From: Candidatus Iainarchaeum sp.
GTDB taxonomy: Archaea; Iainarchaeota; Iainarchaeia; Iainarchaeales; UBA10219
Assembly: GCA_018304425.1 (NCBI GenBank)
Contig: JAGVWE010000003.1
Location: forward strand, 138,413-202,412
Direction of reading: 5' to 3'
Length of the DNA stretch: 64,000 bases
The position numbers were made by a program, and so were the translations under genes. Below the pieces are notes generated by a model, which searched no databases, had not been told where the DNA came from, and was given only the letters and a program-made list of their open reading frames with translations. Below are positions 17,722-25,559 of this stretch, in pieces. Position 1 is the first letter of the stretch, and the number at the start of each line of letters is the position of its first letter.

Positions 17722-18882
17722 CTATTCGCCCTGACCCGCCACGTACTCCCCATAGTCGAAGTGCAGGTATTTCAGTACCTCGTTTTCGTCTTCGTGGCGC
17801 GTGTAAACCGTGGAGAAAAACGGGTACTGGGTGTGGTCCACGACGACGTAGTCCAGGACTTCGCGGAAGGTTTGCTTGAACTTTTCGTGGTCAACCGAGT
17901 AATGGCTTGGCAGGCCCTTTTTGGGGCGCTGGCCCAAGACGAAGGCATAGGTCCGGTCATCTGGTTTGGATAGGATGTGCTTCCAGTCGGGTGCCTGGCC
18001 TTCGAAGAAGTGCCGGTACTCGTTCACGCCGAAGGCATGGAAGGACAAATCGGCGAGGCCGAAGCCGCCAAACCGGAGGGGGTTGACTTCAATGGGGCGG
18101 AGGCCCTTCCGGGTCAAGCGGAACTCGAAGTGCACGGGAAAAGAAGCCAGCGGCGCCAGGGACCCGAGTTTTCCGAGGAAAGCCGTGACCGATTCCAATA
18201 ACCGGCGCAACAGGGCGTGGCTCGTATAGTACACGACGTTCCGCGAGTCCTCGGGCGAGGCAAACGGGTGCTTGGAGAGGCCGACCACGGCGGGTTTGCC
18301 GCGCGTGTCAAAGAAGGCATCGCACGCAAACTCCTCTCCCTCGATGAAGTCCTCGACCAGGAACTTGTCCGCGTTGAGCACGGCGTCATTGAACGAGCCC
18401 TGGAAGGCGCTGATTTCGGCGAGGACCCTTGGAACGGCGTCATCCCACTCGGCTTGACCTGAAACCCTGGCGTTGCCGCGGCCGCAAAAGCCAATTGAGG
18501 GCTTGAGGAACAGCGTCCTCCCGGCAGGCACGTGGAAGCCGGCGAGTTCCCCGCGTGTCAACTCGGCGAAAAAGAAGTCCGGAAACCAGGCGCGGAGTTT
18601 TTCCCGCAAGGCAGCCTTGTCCTTGAAAACCGTTATCGCATCCACCAGTGGCTTCCGCCCGGACGCGTACACGAGCGGAAGCGAGTCCTCGGCATTCGAG
18701 TACACCACGGTGTCGGGCGCGGCCAGCAATGCCTTGGCCCTGGCTTCATCCACGAAGGACAGGTTGACGGGAAGCAGGGCGCGGAGTTCCTTGGAGGCAT
18801 GCACGGGAACCCGGTACTTGGCCAGGGTCTCCAACAACAACCTGGAAAGAAAGGACTTGGACAACAAGCACAAGGCGTTCAT
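17722..18882 (-). CDS. ATP-grasp family ligase
   Basis: The 386-residue protein has the ATP-grasp order: N-terminal alpha/beta domain (1-95), a lid/ATP-binding region with FLKPSIGFCGRGN (about 148-160), VEDFIEGEEFACD (about 193-206) and the metal-binding FEFRLTRKGLRPIEVNPLRF near 265-285. ATP-grasp enzymes join a carboxylate to an amine or thiol through an acylphosphate. The substrate cannot be told; an ATP-dependent peptide or amino-acid ligase is likely. It is downstream of deoxyhypusine synthase on the same strand with a 31-bp gap. Confidence 0.85.
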   Translation of the reverse strand: MNALCLLSKSFLSRLLLETLAKYRVPVHASKELRALLPVNLSFVDEARAKALLAAPDTVVYSNAEDSLPLVYASGRKPLVDAITVFKDKAALREKLRAWFPDFFFAELTRGELAGFHVPAGRTLFLKPSIGFCGRGNARVSGQAEWDDAVPRVLAEISAFQGSFNDAVLNADKFLVEDFIEGEEFACDAFFDTRGKPAVVGLSKHPFASPEDSRNVVYYTSHALLRRLLESVTAFLGKLGSLAPLASFPVHFEFRLTRKGLRPIEVNPLRFGGFGLADLSFHAFGVNEYRHFFEGQAPDWKHILSKPDDRTYAFVLGQRPKKGLPSHYSVDHEKFKQTFREVLDYVVVDHTQYPFFSTVYTRHEDENEVLKYLHFDYGEYVAGQGE

Positions 18883-18913
18883 GGCGTTTGTACAAGGTAG
18901 AGGGCAACGCCTT

Positions 18914-19891
18914 TTAAAGATTGACCCACGCCCAGGCCAGCAGCGGGAAGACGAGGGTGGCCTCGGCCTCGATGGCCACCGCGTTGCGCTGGTCTTTGAG
19001 CTTGTTCCAGCTCACGGCCTCCTTGGGCAGGGCCCCGGACAGGCTGCCATCGTATTGGGTGCCCGTGGAAACGTAAACCGCGTAATCCAGGCCGTCGCGG
19101 AGGATGGCCGCGCCAATGAGGTGGTGCTTGGCGATGCCGCCCCCAAGGATAACTCCGCCAACCTTATCAGGCTGGAGGATTTGGTCGTAGAACTTGGTGA
19201 CGTCGGCCGCCTGGTCGATGACCAGCTTCTCGCGCTTGCCTTGGTTGAAGAAGTAAAAGTGGTCGCCCATGGCCCCGTCCACAAAGCCCGGGCAGTAGAT
19301 GGGAATGCGGTTCTGGGTGGCCCAATGGAGCACGGAGTGCTTGTCCTGGATTTCCTTGCCCAACTCGAAGACGTAGTCGCTGGGCGCCCAGATGCGCTTC
19401 TGCGCGTAGCGCTTTTCGATGAACTTCGTGTGGAAGGCCTCGAAGTCCACGTAGTGGTCGTCGGGCACGAAGAGGTTGCCGATGCGGTTGAGCTTGTTGG
19501 CCTTGACTTCCGAGTCATTCACTTCAAAGTCGCCGACCCGGAACGGGTGCCTGGACTTGATGCAGTCCTCTTCGATGGCGCCGGTGGAGGTGACGATGGC
19601 CGCAACCAACTTGTGTCTGACCAACTGGGCGATGATCTCCCGGAGGCCGGACGAAACCATGTTGGATGTGAGCGACAGGAAGACCGCGGCCTGGTCTTTT
19701 TTCATGCGCTGGACCAATTCGACGGCGCGGCCGAGGTTCGAGGCCTGGAAGCCGAGCGAGGAATAGTGGCCGAGCAGTTGCCTGACGGAAAGGTTCTTGT
19801 CGAGCGCGAAGCCCTGCACGGGCGGAAGCTGTTGGAGGTCGATGGACTTGCTTGCCTTGCGGCGGCGGAAGCTGGGGTTCTTTTGAGTCAT
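18914..19891 (-). CDS. dys: deoxyhypusine synthase
   Basis: The enzyme transfers the butylamine group of spermidine to a lysine of aIF5A in an NAD-dependent reaction. About 325 residues; the catalytic Lys is in LPKEAVSWNK (near residue 297), matching the conserved EAVSWGK region of DHS. Other signatures are the NAD-contacting TSNMVSSGLREII and GAIEEDCIK segments and GGGIAKHH. An in-frame GTG at 19900 is an alternative start. It follows the Sec61-beta gene by 19 bp. A second, divergent DHS-family gene is at 51450-52499. Confidence 0.93.
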   Translation of the reverse strand: MTQKNPSFRRRKASKSIDLQQLPPVQGFALDKNLSVRQLLGHYSSLGFQASNLGRAVELVQRMKKDQAAVFLSLTSNMVSSGLREIIAQLVRHKLVAAIVTSTGAIEEDCIKSRHPFRVGDFEVNDSEVKANKLNRIGNLFVPDDHYVDFEAFHTKFIEKRYAQKRIWAPSDYVFELGKEIQDKHSVLHWATQNRIPIYCPGFVDGAMGDHFYFFNQGKREKLVIDQAADVTKFYDQILQPDKVGGVILGGGIAKHHLIGAAILRDGLDYAVYVSTGTQYDGSLSGALPKEAVSWNKLKDQRNAVAIEAEATLVFPLLAWAWVNL

Positions 19892-19910
19892 GGAAAACAC
19901 GAAAAAGCGG

Positions 19911-20081
19911 TTACCCGGCCACTAGGTGGATGGCTAGGACGATGGCCGAGAACGCGCCCGCAAAGAGCACCACGAATTCGGGGGTGAGCTTGGGGCCCGC
20001 GGTGTCCGCGTCGAAGAACCGCATGATGCCGATGCTGGAGCTCGGAGCCGAGACCCCACCGGAAGTGCGCTGGAACTTCAT
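19911..20081 (-). CDS. preprotein translocase Sec61-beta (SecG-like) subunit, 56 aa
   Basis: The short ORF encodes a cytoplasmic Gly/Ser-rich segment (RTSGGVSAPSSSIGIMRFFD), the typical KLTPEFVV motif and one C-terminal membrane helix. This is the standard archaeal Sec61-beta layout and length. The protein is the accessory subunit of the SecYE translocon. A TATA element is at about 20100-20108. The deoxyhypusine synthase gene follows 19 bp downstream and is likely cotranscribed. Confidence 0.92.
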   Translation of the reverse strand: MKFQRTSGGVSAPSSSIGIMRFFDADTAGPKLTPEFVVLFAGAFSAIVLAIHLVAG

Positions 20082-20134
20082 TTTAACGCCTCAATAGAAG
20101 GCTTTTATAGGAGAAGGTTTAAAATATATCCTAT

Positions 20135-21097
20135 ATGTATCCCGTGCCTGAAAACCCGGCCAAGAGCGCCCTGAAAGTCACCATGCTGGTGGCGCTCATC
20201 GCGGTGCTCTGGTTTGTCGGGGTGTGGACCGGCGCCATCCGGTGCAGCCTGTTGCCCGGCGGCTGTCCGGTGTACTGGGGGTTACTGCGAAGCGGCACCG
20301 GCGGAAAACCCGAGATTTTGATTGTGCACGGCGAGGAAGACGACCCCGGCCTCGGCGACCCCAAGCTGTTGGAGAAAGCCCTGTCCGACCCCAACATCCT
20401 GGCAGTCCACCCGGATGCGGTGAAGGTGGAGCGGGTGACCAAGGACTTCCTGAAAGGCTATGACCTGGTCATCGTGACCAAGGCCAAAGTCATTCCCACC
20501 AAGAAGGTCAAGGAATTCATTGACTTTGCCGCGGAAGGCGGGCGCCTGGTGTGGACCGGGGACGCGGGCACGGCGTTGGGCGGAGACGAGAGCCCGGGAG
20601 AGGCCCTGTTGTTGAAGAGCCAGCGGCCCGGCGAAGAAGACGTGAACGAGGTCATCGGCCCCTGGGCGAGGAGGGACGGCGAGTACATGGTGCCCTTGGA
20701 CGAATTCATTGCCGCGGAATTCCTGGGCACGTACTGCGAGTTGAAGAACTGCCGGGACGCGAACCAGCTGATGGGGCTGTTGGAGGCCTTGCCGGGGAGA
20801 AAGCATCCACTCGTTGAAGGCATCCGCGATGACCTCGAATTCTATGGCGACTTCGCGTTGGTCAATCAACGCGAGGGCAACAACGCCAAGCGCGTGCTCA
20901 CCCTGAAATACGGTTCCGAACTCGTAACCAAGGACAAGCGCAAGCTCGGCAAGGAATTCCCGGTCATCATCAGTTCCGGGCTGGGCACCGGCAAGGTCGT
21001 CTATTACGCCGCACCCCTCGAATACTTCTTCGCCCCAGGGCGGCCCAAGAAGTACTACCAGTTCCTGGAAAACATGTACAAGGGCATGCTGAACTAA
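20135..21097 (+). CDS. membrane-anchored protein with alpha/beta (GATase/DUF4350-like) domain
   Basis: One N-terminal membrane helix (residues 13-33) is followed by CxxxxxxxC (CSLLPGGC) and an external alpha/beta domain. Rossmann-like strands are visible: EILIVHGEED, YDLVIVTKAK, GGRLVWTGDAG, then a C-terminal FPVIISSGLGTGKVVYYAAP strand as in DUF4350/ThuA-like glutamine-amidotransferase folds. The MYP start and layout match the gene at 21782, so the two are probably distant paralogues. Function unknown; no catalytic triad can be assigned by eye. Confidence 0.75.
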   Translation: MYPVPENPAKSALKVTMLVALIAVLWFVGVWTGAIRCSLLPGGCPVYWGLLRSGTGGKPEILIVHGEEDDPGLGDPKLLEKALSDPNILAVHPDAVKVERVTKDFLKGYDLVIVTKAKVIPTKKVKEFIDFAAEGGRLVWTGDAGTALGGDESPGEALLLKSQRPGEEDVNEVIGPWARRDGEYMVPLDEFIAAEFLGTYCELKNCRDANQLMGLLEALPGRKHPLVEGIRDDLEFYGDFALVNQREGNNAKRVLTLKYGSELVTKDKRKLGKEFPVIISSGLGTGKVVYYAAPLEYFFAPGRPKKYYQFLENMYKGMLN

Positions 21098-21588
21098 CGC
21101 CCGAATAGCGCATCGATGAAGTCAAGGCGCGCTGCCTTGTAGATTCTGTACTTTCTCACTCCAAGCGTTGCGGCCAGGGAAAGATGAAGCTGGATGTTTA
21201 GCATCATAACCTGAGCCTGCGTAAGAGGCGCAGATTTCTTCCGGAGGCGTCGCTTCAAGACCCCATGCTCAGACAACCAGACTTCAGCGTCGAATAATCC
21301 CCTTGCGATGTTTCTTGGGACTGCTTGCTTGCGCGTCAAGCAATTCATGGCTTCAAGAACATAACTCAGGAACAGGTTCGCCTGTTTTGCCCCAACCAGC
21401 TTTGCGGGGGGCAAATGAAACCCCTTAAGGACACGTTCACCAAGAGCCTGGAAAGCAAACGTCTTGCCTGGGCCACCTAATTCAGGCCGTGCTTCCTCAA
21501 GGAACCGCTGATGTTGGGGACGCAGGCGATTGCGGCGGGCAACCGAAACAACACCCCGACGGCGGCGGCTGGACCCTGGAGTGGACAT
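21094..21588 (-). CDS. Arg-rich orphan protein (164 aa)
   Basis: A TATA-like ATTTATAGG at about 21610-21620 lies 25 bp before the ATG at 21588, fitting a leaderless transcript. The N-terminus is very basic (SSRRRRGVVSVARRNRLR); the remainder is helical with hydrophobic face patterns (NLFLSYVLEAMN, MLNIQLHLSLAATLG). It overlaps the convergent gene ending at 21097 by 4 bp. No family recognised; grouped with the Arg-rich orphans. Confidence 0.65.
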   Translation of the reverse strand: MSTPGSSRRRRGVVSVARRNRLRPQHQRFLEEARPELGGPGKTFAFQALGERVLKGFHLPPAKLVGAKQANLFLSYVLEAMNCLTRKQAVPRNIARGLFDAEVWLSEHGVLKRRLRKKSAPLTQAQVMMLNIQLHLSLAATLGVRKYRIYKAARLDFIDALFGR

Positions 21589-21660
21589 ATTCAAGCAGAA
21601 GCAGCAAATTCCTATAAATCTTGCTTTAGCGGTTTAAGCGACCTAAAACAGCCCGCGGAA

Positions 21661-21781
21661 ACCTTTATATATACTAAAAGCATAGGTATAGTAGGGTTCA
21701 GGGGGCAAGGGAAAGGTATATAAATCCCTTAAGCCCTAAATACATAGCAATTAACAAGTTAATTGGAGAGGGTGAAAAAGA
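21661..21781 (+). promoter_or_regulatory. promoter region with two TATA-like boxes and Shine-Dalgarno
   Basis: CCTTTATATATAC (about 21662-21674) and GGTATATAAATC (about 21715-21726) are both strong TATA-like elements, and GGAGAGGGTG (21764-21773) precedes the ATG at 21782. Two start points or a regulated switch are possible. Confidence 0.5.
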
Positions 21782-22675
21782 ATGTATCCTGAAGCTGGTG
21801 GAGCGGATTTGCCTCCGGCAGGCGGCGGGGGTTATTTCCCGGAGCCTGATTGGAAGAGCCGGATTGCCTACAATCTCGAAGGACTTATTCCCTTAATCCT
21901 CATACTCATCATCGCCTTTTTCTTGGCGGTCAAGTTCAACATCGTTTCGAGTTCGACCCCTTTCGTGGGGCCCATTGCAAACGTTTTCGGCGTCGGCAGC
22001 AGCCCCGTCAAGTTGCTCATCATCGGCAAGAGCAGCCCGGAAGTCATCGACGTCCTGAACAAGAACCCGGACCTCGTGGTTTACCGCATGAAGTCCCCGC
22101 ATGAACTCGAGCGGAACCCCAAGGAACAGATTTCACAGTACGACGTCGTCATGCTGGACCAGAGCCAGGAAGCCGACAAAGCCATTTCCCGGAGGCTCGG
22201 CGATGCCTTGAACAGCTGGGTCAAGGGCGGCGGAAACCTGGTCACGGTCATGGACTCGGGAATCCGGCGCACGGGCCTGGGTGGACAGGTCGCGTTTGAC
22301 GTCGTCGGCTGGCAGGGTACCATCGGAGACGTAGTTCCCGTTAGCTGCGACCGCGTCGGCGAAGGACAATTGGCATGCGAAAACAAGATTATCGTCCGCG
22401 GAAAACTCACGCGACAGATTGAGTCCCATGCCATCATGTCCGGCATCGAGGTGGCGCCACCCCAGGAAGGAGCCTTCTTCCTGCTGGAAACCTTTGACGT
22501 CACCCCCACCGGCACCGAGGTGGCCTATGTTTCCGAGGCAAGGGGCATCGACTCCTTCCCCGGCATCGTGGAAAAGAAGATGGTGGTCGGGAAAAGCGTT
22601 TACTTCAACTATAACCCGGGCATCACCCAAACCATCCTCGAGAACACGCTTAAATACATGCGGAAAGCGATTTAA
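21782..22675 (+). CDS. membrane-anchored alpha/beta-domain protein (297 aa)
   Basis: The N-terminus is Gly/Pro-rich (MYPEAGGADLPPAGGGG), then one membrane helix (residues 36-56), then an external domain with Rossmann-like strands (VKLLIIGKSSPEVIDVLN, YDVVMLDQSQ, GGNLVTVMDSG) and a final GKSVYFNYNPG strand. The fold reading is GATase/DUF4350-like, as in the protein at 20135. It has a strong promoter and a hairpin terminator of its own, implying solid expression. Function unknown. Confidence 0.75.
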   Translation: MYPEAGGADLPPAGGGGYFPEPDWKSRIAYNLEGLIPLILILIIAFFLAVKFNIVSSSTPFVGPIANVFGVGSSPVKLLIIGKSSPEVIDVLNKNPDLVVYRMKSPHELERNPKEQISQYDVVMLDQSQEADKAISRRLGDALNSWVKGGGNLVTVMDSGIRRTGLGGQVAFDVVGWQGTIGDVVPVSCDRVGEGQLACENKIIVRGKLTRQIESHAIMSGIEVAPPQEGAFFLLETFDVTPTGTEVAYVSEARGIDSFPGIVEKKMVVGKSVYFNYNPGITQTILENTLKYMRKAI

Positions 22676-22740
22676 CCCCCTTAAGGGGGTGGAAACCGCC
22701 TCCCCTCTTTCCTTTTTCTTTCAGCCCTTTTTCCGGCCAG
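22676..22740 (+). terminator. hairpin plus T-rich terminator
   Basis: CCCCCTT/AAGGGGG forms a perfect tight hairpin directly after the stop codon (22676-22690), followed by C/T-rich sequence with several T runs to 22735. It closes the transcript of the 21782 gene. Confidence 0.6.
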
Positions 22741-22822
22741 CGGCAGCCCTTTAAAATGAGTTTGGGAAAACCATGCTATTAGTGCCACCAATAGGGAACG
22801 ACTTACCAGTGGAGGCGATGGC

Positions 22823-23098
22823 ATGGCGGAAAACGACAACACGGTGTTCGTGGGAAAAAAGGGGACCATGGCCTATGTCTTGGCCGTGGTCACGCAAATC
22901 AACCAGGGTGCGAGGGAAGTCACGGTCAAGGCCCGGGGCAAGGCCATTTCGCGTGCCGTGGACGTCGCGGAAATCGTGCGCAACAAGTTCGACACGAACC
23001 TCCTGGTGTCCGGCATCGGCATCTCGACCGAGGAAGTAAGCACCGAGGACGGCACCCCGTTAAAGGTTTCGGCCATTGAAATCACGCTCAGGAAGTGA
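22823..23098 (+). CDS. albA: Alba-type DNA/RNA-binding protein
   Basis: This 91-residue protein has the Alba pattern: [20 protein letters not shown], then [20 protein letters not shown] and the [16 protein letters not shown] loop before a last beta strand. Alba dimers coat DNA and RNA and help shape archaeal chromatin. GGAGG at 22811-22815 sets the ATG at 22823. The canonical 'KPVM' lysine segment appears as KGTM. It is followed 18 bp later by the KH-domain gene, probably one operon. Confidence 0.93.
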   Translation: MAENDNTVFVGKKGTMAYVLAVVTQINQGAREVTVKARGKAISRAVDVAEIVRNKFDTNLLVSGIGISTEEVSTEDGTPLKVSAIEITLRK

Positions 23099-23116
23099 GC
23101 CAAGGAGTTGGAGCCG

Positions 23117-23614
23117 ATGAAGTTCCCGCTGTGCGAGCAATGCATTGAAGCCGAAGAGCTTTGCCCGGCCTGCGAACAGCTGCTCCGGGAGGGGAAAATC
23201 ACCGCGCTCGACGTCGCGGTATCGCACCTCCTCGGCAGGCTCAAGCGGAAGCTCTCGCTGGAGAACGCGGACTTCGTGAAGGCCCTGGACCTCGGAAAGC
23301 TCGTGGTCATCGTGGCCACGGGAAAAATCGGGGTCTTCATCGGCCGGAAGGGCCGCATCGTGACCGAGGTCAGCCGCGAGCTCGGAAGGAAGGTCCGGGT
23401 CATCGAGCAGACTTCGGATGAGAAAAAGATGGTCCAGGACCTGGTGGGAAAGGCACAGGTCCTCGGCATCAACAAGGTGTTTTCCCCGGCCGGCCAGGAA
23501 TACAAGGTCGTGGTGGCCAAGAAGGACGCGCCGCGCCTGGTGTCCGGCAAGGCAAGGCTCGAAGAAGCCATCCGCCAGCTGCTGGGCGCCAAGGCCACGA
23601 TTGCGTTCGAGTGA
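23117..23614 (+). CDS. zinc-ribbon plus KH-domain protein (NusA-like)
   Basis: Residues 1-25 carry CEQC and CPAC, a four-Cys zinc site; residues 35-75 are a linker domain and residues 75-165 hold KH-type sequence with the GRKGR loop (VFIGRKGRIVTEVSRELGRK) and a second KH-like half. Archaeal homologues are annotated as NusA-like or KH-domain RNA-binding proteins. AAGGAG at 23102-23107 selects the ATG at 23117 over the upstream TTG. Its position after Alba suggests an RNA- or transcription-related role. Confidence 0.85.
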   Translation: MKFPLCEQCIEAEELCPACEQLLREGKITALDVAVSHLLGRLKRKLSLENADFVKALDLGKLVVIVATGKIGVFIGRKGRIVTEVSRELGRKVRVIEQTSDEKKMVQDLVGKAQVLGINKVFSPAGQEYKVVVAKKDAPRLVSGKARLEEAIRQLLGAKATIAFE

Positions 23615-23761
23615 ACGGCAGGCGAAAACTATTTATGCTCCTTCGACCCAATAGGTTTACGCAAATTCTTGGACAGCCTTTCGCTGCCGAACCAAGTAGG
23701 GGTTTCCGTCCACCGGCTTATACGGGCTTCGAGAACAAAAAGCGAAAGATATATTAAGGAG

Positions 23762-23797
23762 TCATGATGTATCATGATACAACATGAGCGGTCATGA
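23762..23797. promoter_or_regulatory. three phased TCATGA hexamers with 14-bp palindrome, candidate operator
   Basis: TCATGA occurs at 23762, 23772 and 23792, exactly 10 and 20 bp apart. The middle copy lies in a perfect 14-bp palindrome, TGTATCATGATACA (23768-23781). The set spans from just downstream of the TATA element (AGATATATTAAGG, about 23746-23758) across the ATG at 23784, so bound protein would block the start of the HTH gene. Confidence 0.6.
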
Positions 23798-24287
23798 CAC
23801 CAGGCAAAACGAACAAAACCGGGGCTTCGTGGAGCGCATTGCCCCCGAATTCACCGAGTTGACCCTAGACGTCAAGGAATTGCAGGAGCAGGGCAAGGAC
23901 CCGTTGTTCGTCTCTGCGCTCTTATTCCGCCTCATAAAGGAGCGGGAGCGCACCAACCGGCTCTTGGACGACTTGAACGACAAATATGACCACCTGATGC
24001 TGGAATTAAAGCAGCGAAGAGGGGGGGAGTCCGCCGGCCCTACACCCATGCCCCTGGGAACGGGCATGCAACCGGATGCCGGTAACTTCCACCTGCTGGC
24101 TGTGCAGGACGACCAAATCCTTAAATACGTCGAAGAGCACGGCCAGGCCACCGCTGCCGACATCAAGGCCATCATGAACTACAAGCGATTGAACGCGGCC
24201 TCGCAGAGGCTCAACAAACTGCACCGGGAGGGGCACCTCAAAAAAGTCCAGCAAGGCAAGCGGGTGTTATTCTTGTCCAGAAACTAG
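23784..24287 (+). CDS. winged-helix regulator with N-terminal coiled coil
   Basis: Residues 1-75 form a charged helical region (ELTLDVKELQEQGKDPLFVS, ERTNRLLDDLNDKYDHLM). After a Pro/Gly linker, residues 105-167 are a winged helix (DDQILKYVEEHGQATAADIK, then SQRLNKLHREGHLKKVQQGK). The promoter carries phased TCATGA repeats over the start codon, suggesting autoregulation. Family not named; likely a DNA-binding dimer. Confidence 0.75.
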   Translation: MSGHDTRQNEQNRGFVERIAPEFTELTLDVKELQEQGKDPLFVSALLFRLIKERERTNRLLDDLNDKYDHLMLELKQRRGGESAGPTPMPLGTGMQPDAGNFHLLAVQDDQILKYVEEHGQATAADIKAIMNYKRLNAASQRLNKLHREGHLKKVQQGKRVLFLSRN

Positions 24288-24463
24288 GAGCAGGCGTTTG
24301 GCATCATGGAACGTATTCAACCCCCACCTCACTTCCCTGGTGCCAAAAACTGCCTCCTTCCATTCAGAGGAAAACAAGCCTCCTTGACTCCCAATATCAA
24401 GGAAACCTCCCAAGTCAACGCCAACAGAAAAACAACAAAAAAAGCGAATCGGGTGAAACGGGG

Positions 24464-24485
24464 CCCCGCTGCTCGTGCAGCGGGG
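24464..24485 (+). terminator. perfect 9-bp hairpin in a 277-bp intergenic region
   Basis: CCCCGCTGC/GCAGCGGGG pair perfectly around a TCGT loop. It lies 175 bp after the HTH gene stop and 80 bp before the next start, followed by C/T-rich sequence. It may be a terminator for the HTH transcript or part of a small RNA; the A-rich stretch just before it (24425-24445) has no plausible gene. An ORF at 24306-24539 runs through the hairpin and looks like noise. Confidence 0.45.
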
Positions 24486-24564
24486 TATCCCATTTCCTAC
24501 TTCTTTCACGCCGCCTTTCACCCCCCCCCAAAGGCTTAAATAACACCTTGGACAAGAGTAAGGT

Positions 24565-25002
24565 ATGCGACGCCGAAGCGTTCCGAGTAGAATGCGTACA
24601 CCGGGTGGACGGCCGGACGCCAAACCAACCGGCGCCTCGAAGCCGTCTGACGCTGCCAGGGCACGGAGAGCACAGACAATAAGGGACCTCAAAAGAATTG
24701 GGAGGCACCGCGTCCCGCCTGAACTCGTGGCAGGGTTGAGAAAAGCCGTGGCCCGGGAAGACCGCATCCGGCAGGTGATGATAGCCGCGCAACGAGCCTG
24801 GCACCGCAAGCCCGGGAGCCCGGCACAGGCCGCTTTCTGGGCAAGACTAGACGAACGCAAGGCACGCGCTTTCTTTGAAGACTGCGCGGCCAAGGAAGTG
24901 GCCTTGCGCGCAGCCCAGCGGAAGCGTGTGTCCTCCAACCTCGAGCGAACGCTTGCCAACATGTGGTGGACCGAGTGGAAGGCGCTGCCGACCGGCAAGT
25001 GA
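24565..25002 (+). CDS. Arg-rich orphan protein (145 aa)
   Basis: TATA-like GGCTTAAATAAC (24533-24544) is 22-30 bp before the ATG, as in the other Arg-rich orphans. The N-terminus is MRRRSVPSRMRTPGGRP; the rest is helical and rich in Arg, Ala and Trp (QRAWHRKPGS, LANMWWTEWKAL). No family recognised and no operon partner; only the charge pattern hints at nucleic-acid binding. Confidence 0.6.
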   Translation: MRRRSVPSRMRTPGGRPDAKPTGASKPSDAARARRAQTIRDLKRIGRHRVPPELVAGLRKAVAREDRIRQVMIAAQRAWHRKPGSPAQAAFWARLDERKARAFFEDCAAKEVALRAAQRKRVSSNLERTLANMWWTEWKALPTGK

Positions 25003-25039
25003 GGCGGCAGACTATACGAGAAGCAGTAGAAAGCCGTGA

Positions 25040-25501
25040 TTATTTTTTGGCCATGCTCTCGCGTAGTTGCTGCAAGAGCTTCTTGCCGGACTGCATCTGG
25101 TTGAAGGCCTGCTCCGTGTCCGCGTCCCTGAACTCGACTTCGAATTCGCCGGAAGGCAGTTTGACGAGTTGGACGCTGTCCCCGTATTTTTCCTGCAAGC
25201 CTTCGAGGAGTTCTTCTTCTTTGACGACCAGGTTGAGGCGGCTGGCCACCAGGTTCTTGGTCTTGCCCAGGTCCAGGACATGGGAACGCAGTTCCTCGAC
25301 GAGGCTCCGGGCTTCCTCGCCGTGCGGGGAAACGTTGACCTCAACGTTGTCCAAGCCTTCCTTGGCGATGGCCTGGCCGAGCCCGGCCTGCTTGGCCTCC
25401 ACTTGTTTGAGTAACCGCTCGAATTTCGCGAGCTCGGCTTCCACGCGCGTCAACAAAAAGCGGAGCCGTTCCTCTTGCTCTTTCAACTCGGATTCAGGCA
25501 T
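25040..25501 (-). CDS. coiled-coil protein (prefoldin-like layout)
   Basis: The 153-residue product has an N-terminal heptad helix (ELKEQEERLRFLLTRVEAEL), a short central beta-like segment (NVEVNVSPHG) and a second long helix ending LLQQLRESMAKK. Helix-hairpin-helix with central strands resembles prefoldin, but no diagnostic motif is seen. It is divergent from the HerA-type ATPase across 58 bp that contain a shared AT-rich TATA region. Confidence 0.65.
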   Translation of the reverse strand: MPESELKEQEERLRFLLTRVEAELAKFERLLKQVEAKQAGLGQAIAKEGLDNVEVNVSPHGEEARSLVEELRSHVLDLGKTKNLVASRLNLVVKEEELLEGLQEKYGDSVQLVKLPSGEFEVEFRDADTEQAFNQMQSGKKLLQQLRESMAKK

Positions 25502-25559
25502 AAAACCGAGTAATTTAGTGGCCTAAAAGATTTATATACGCGAACGCCGTAGTCCTTGC

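Noticed and set aside
24306-24539. 77-codon ORF in the 24288-24564 intergenic stretch
   Set aside because: It runs through a perfect hairpin and has low-complexity Lys/Pro sequence; no RBS.
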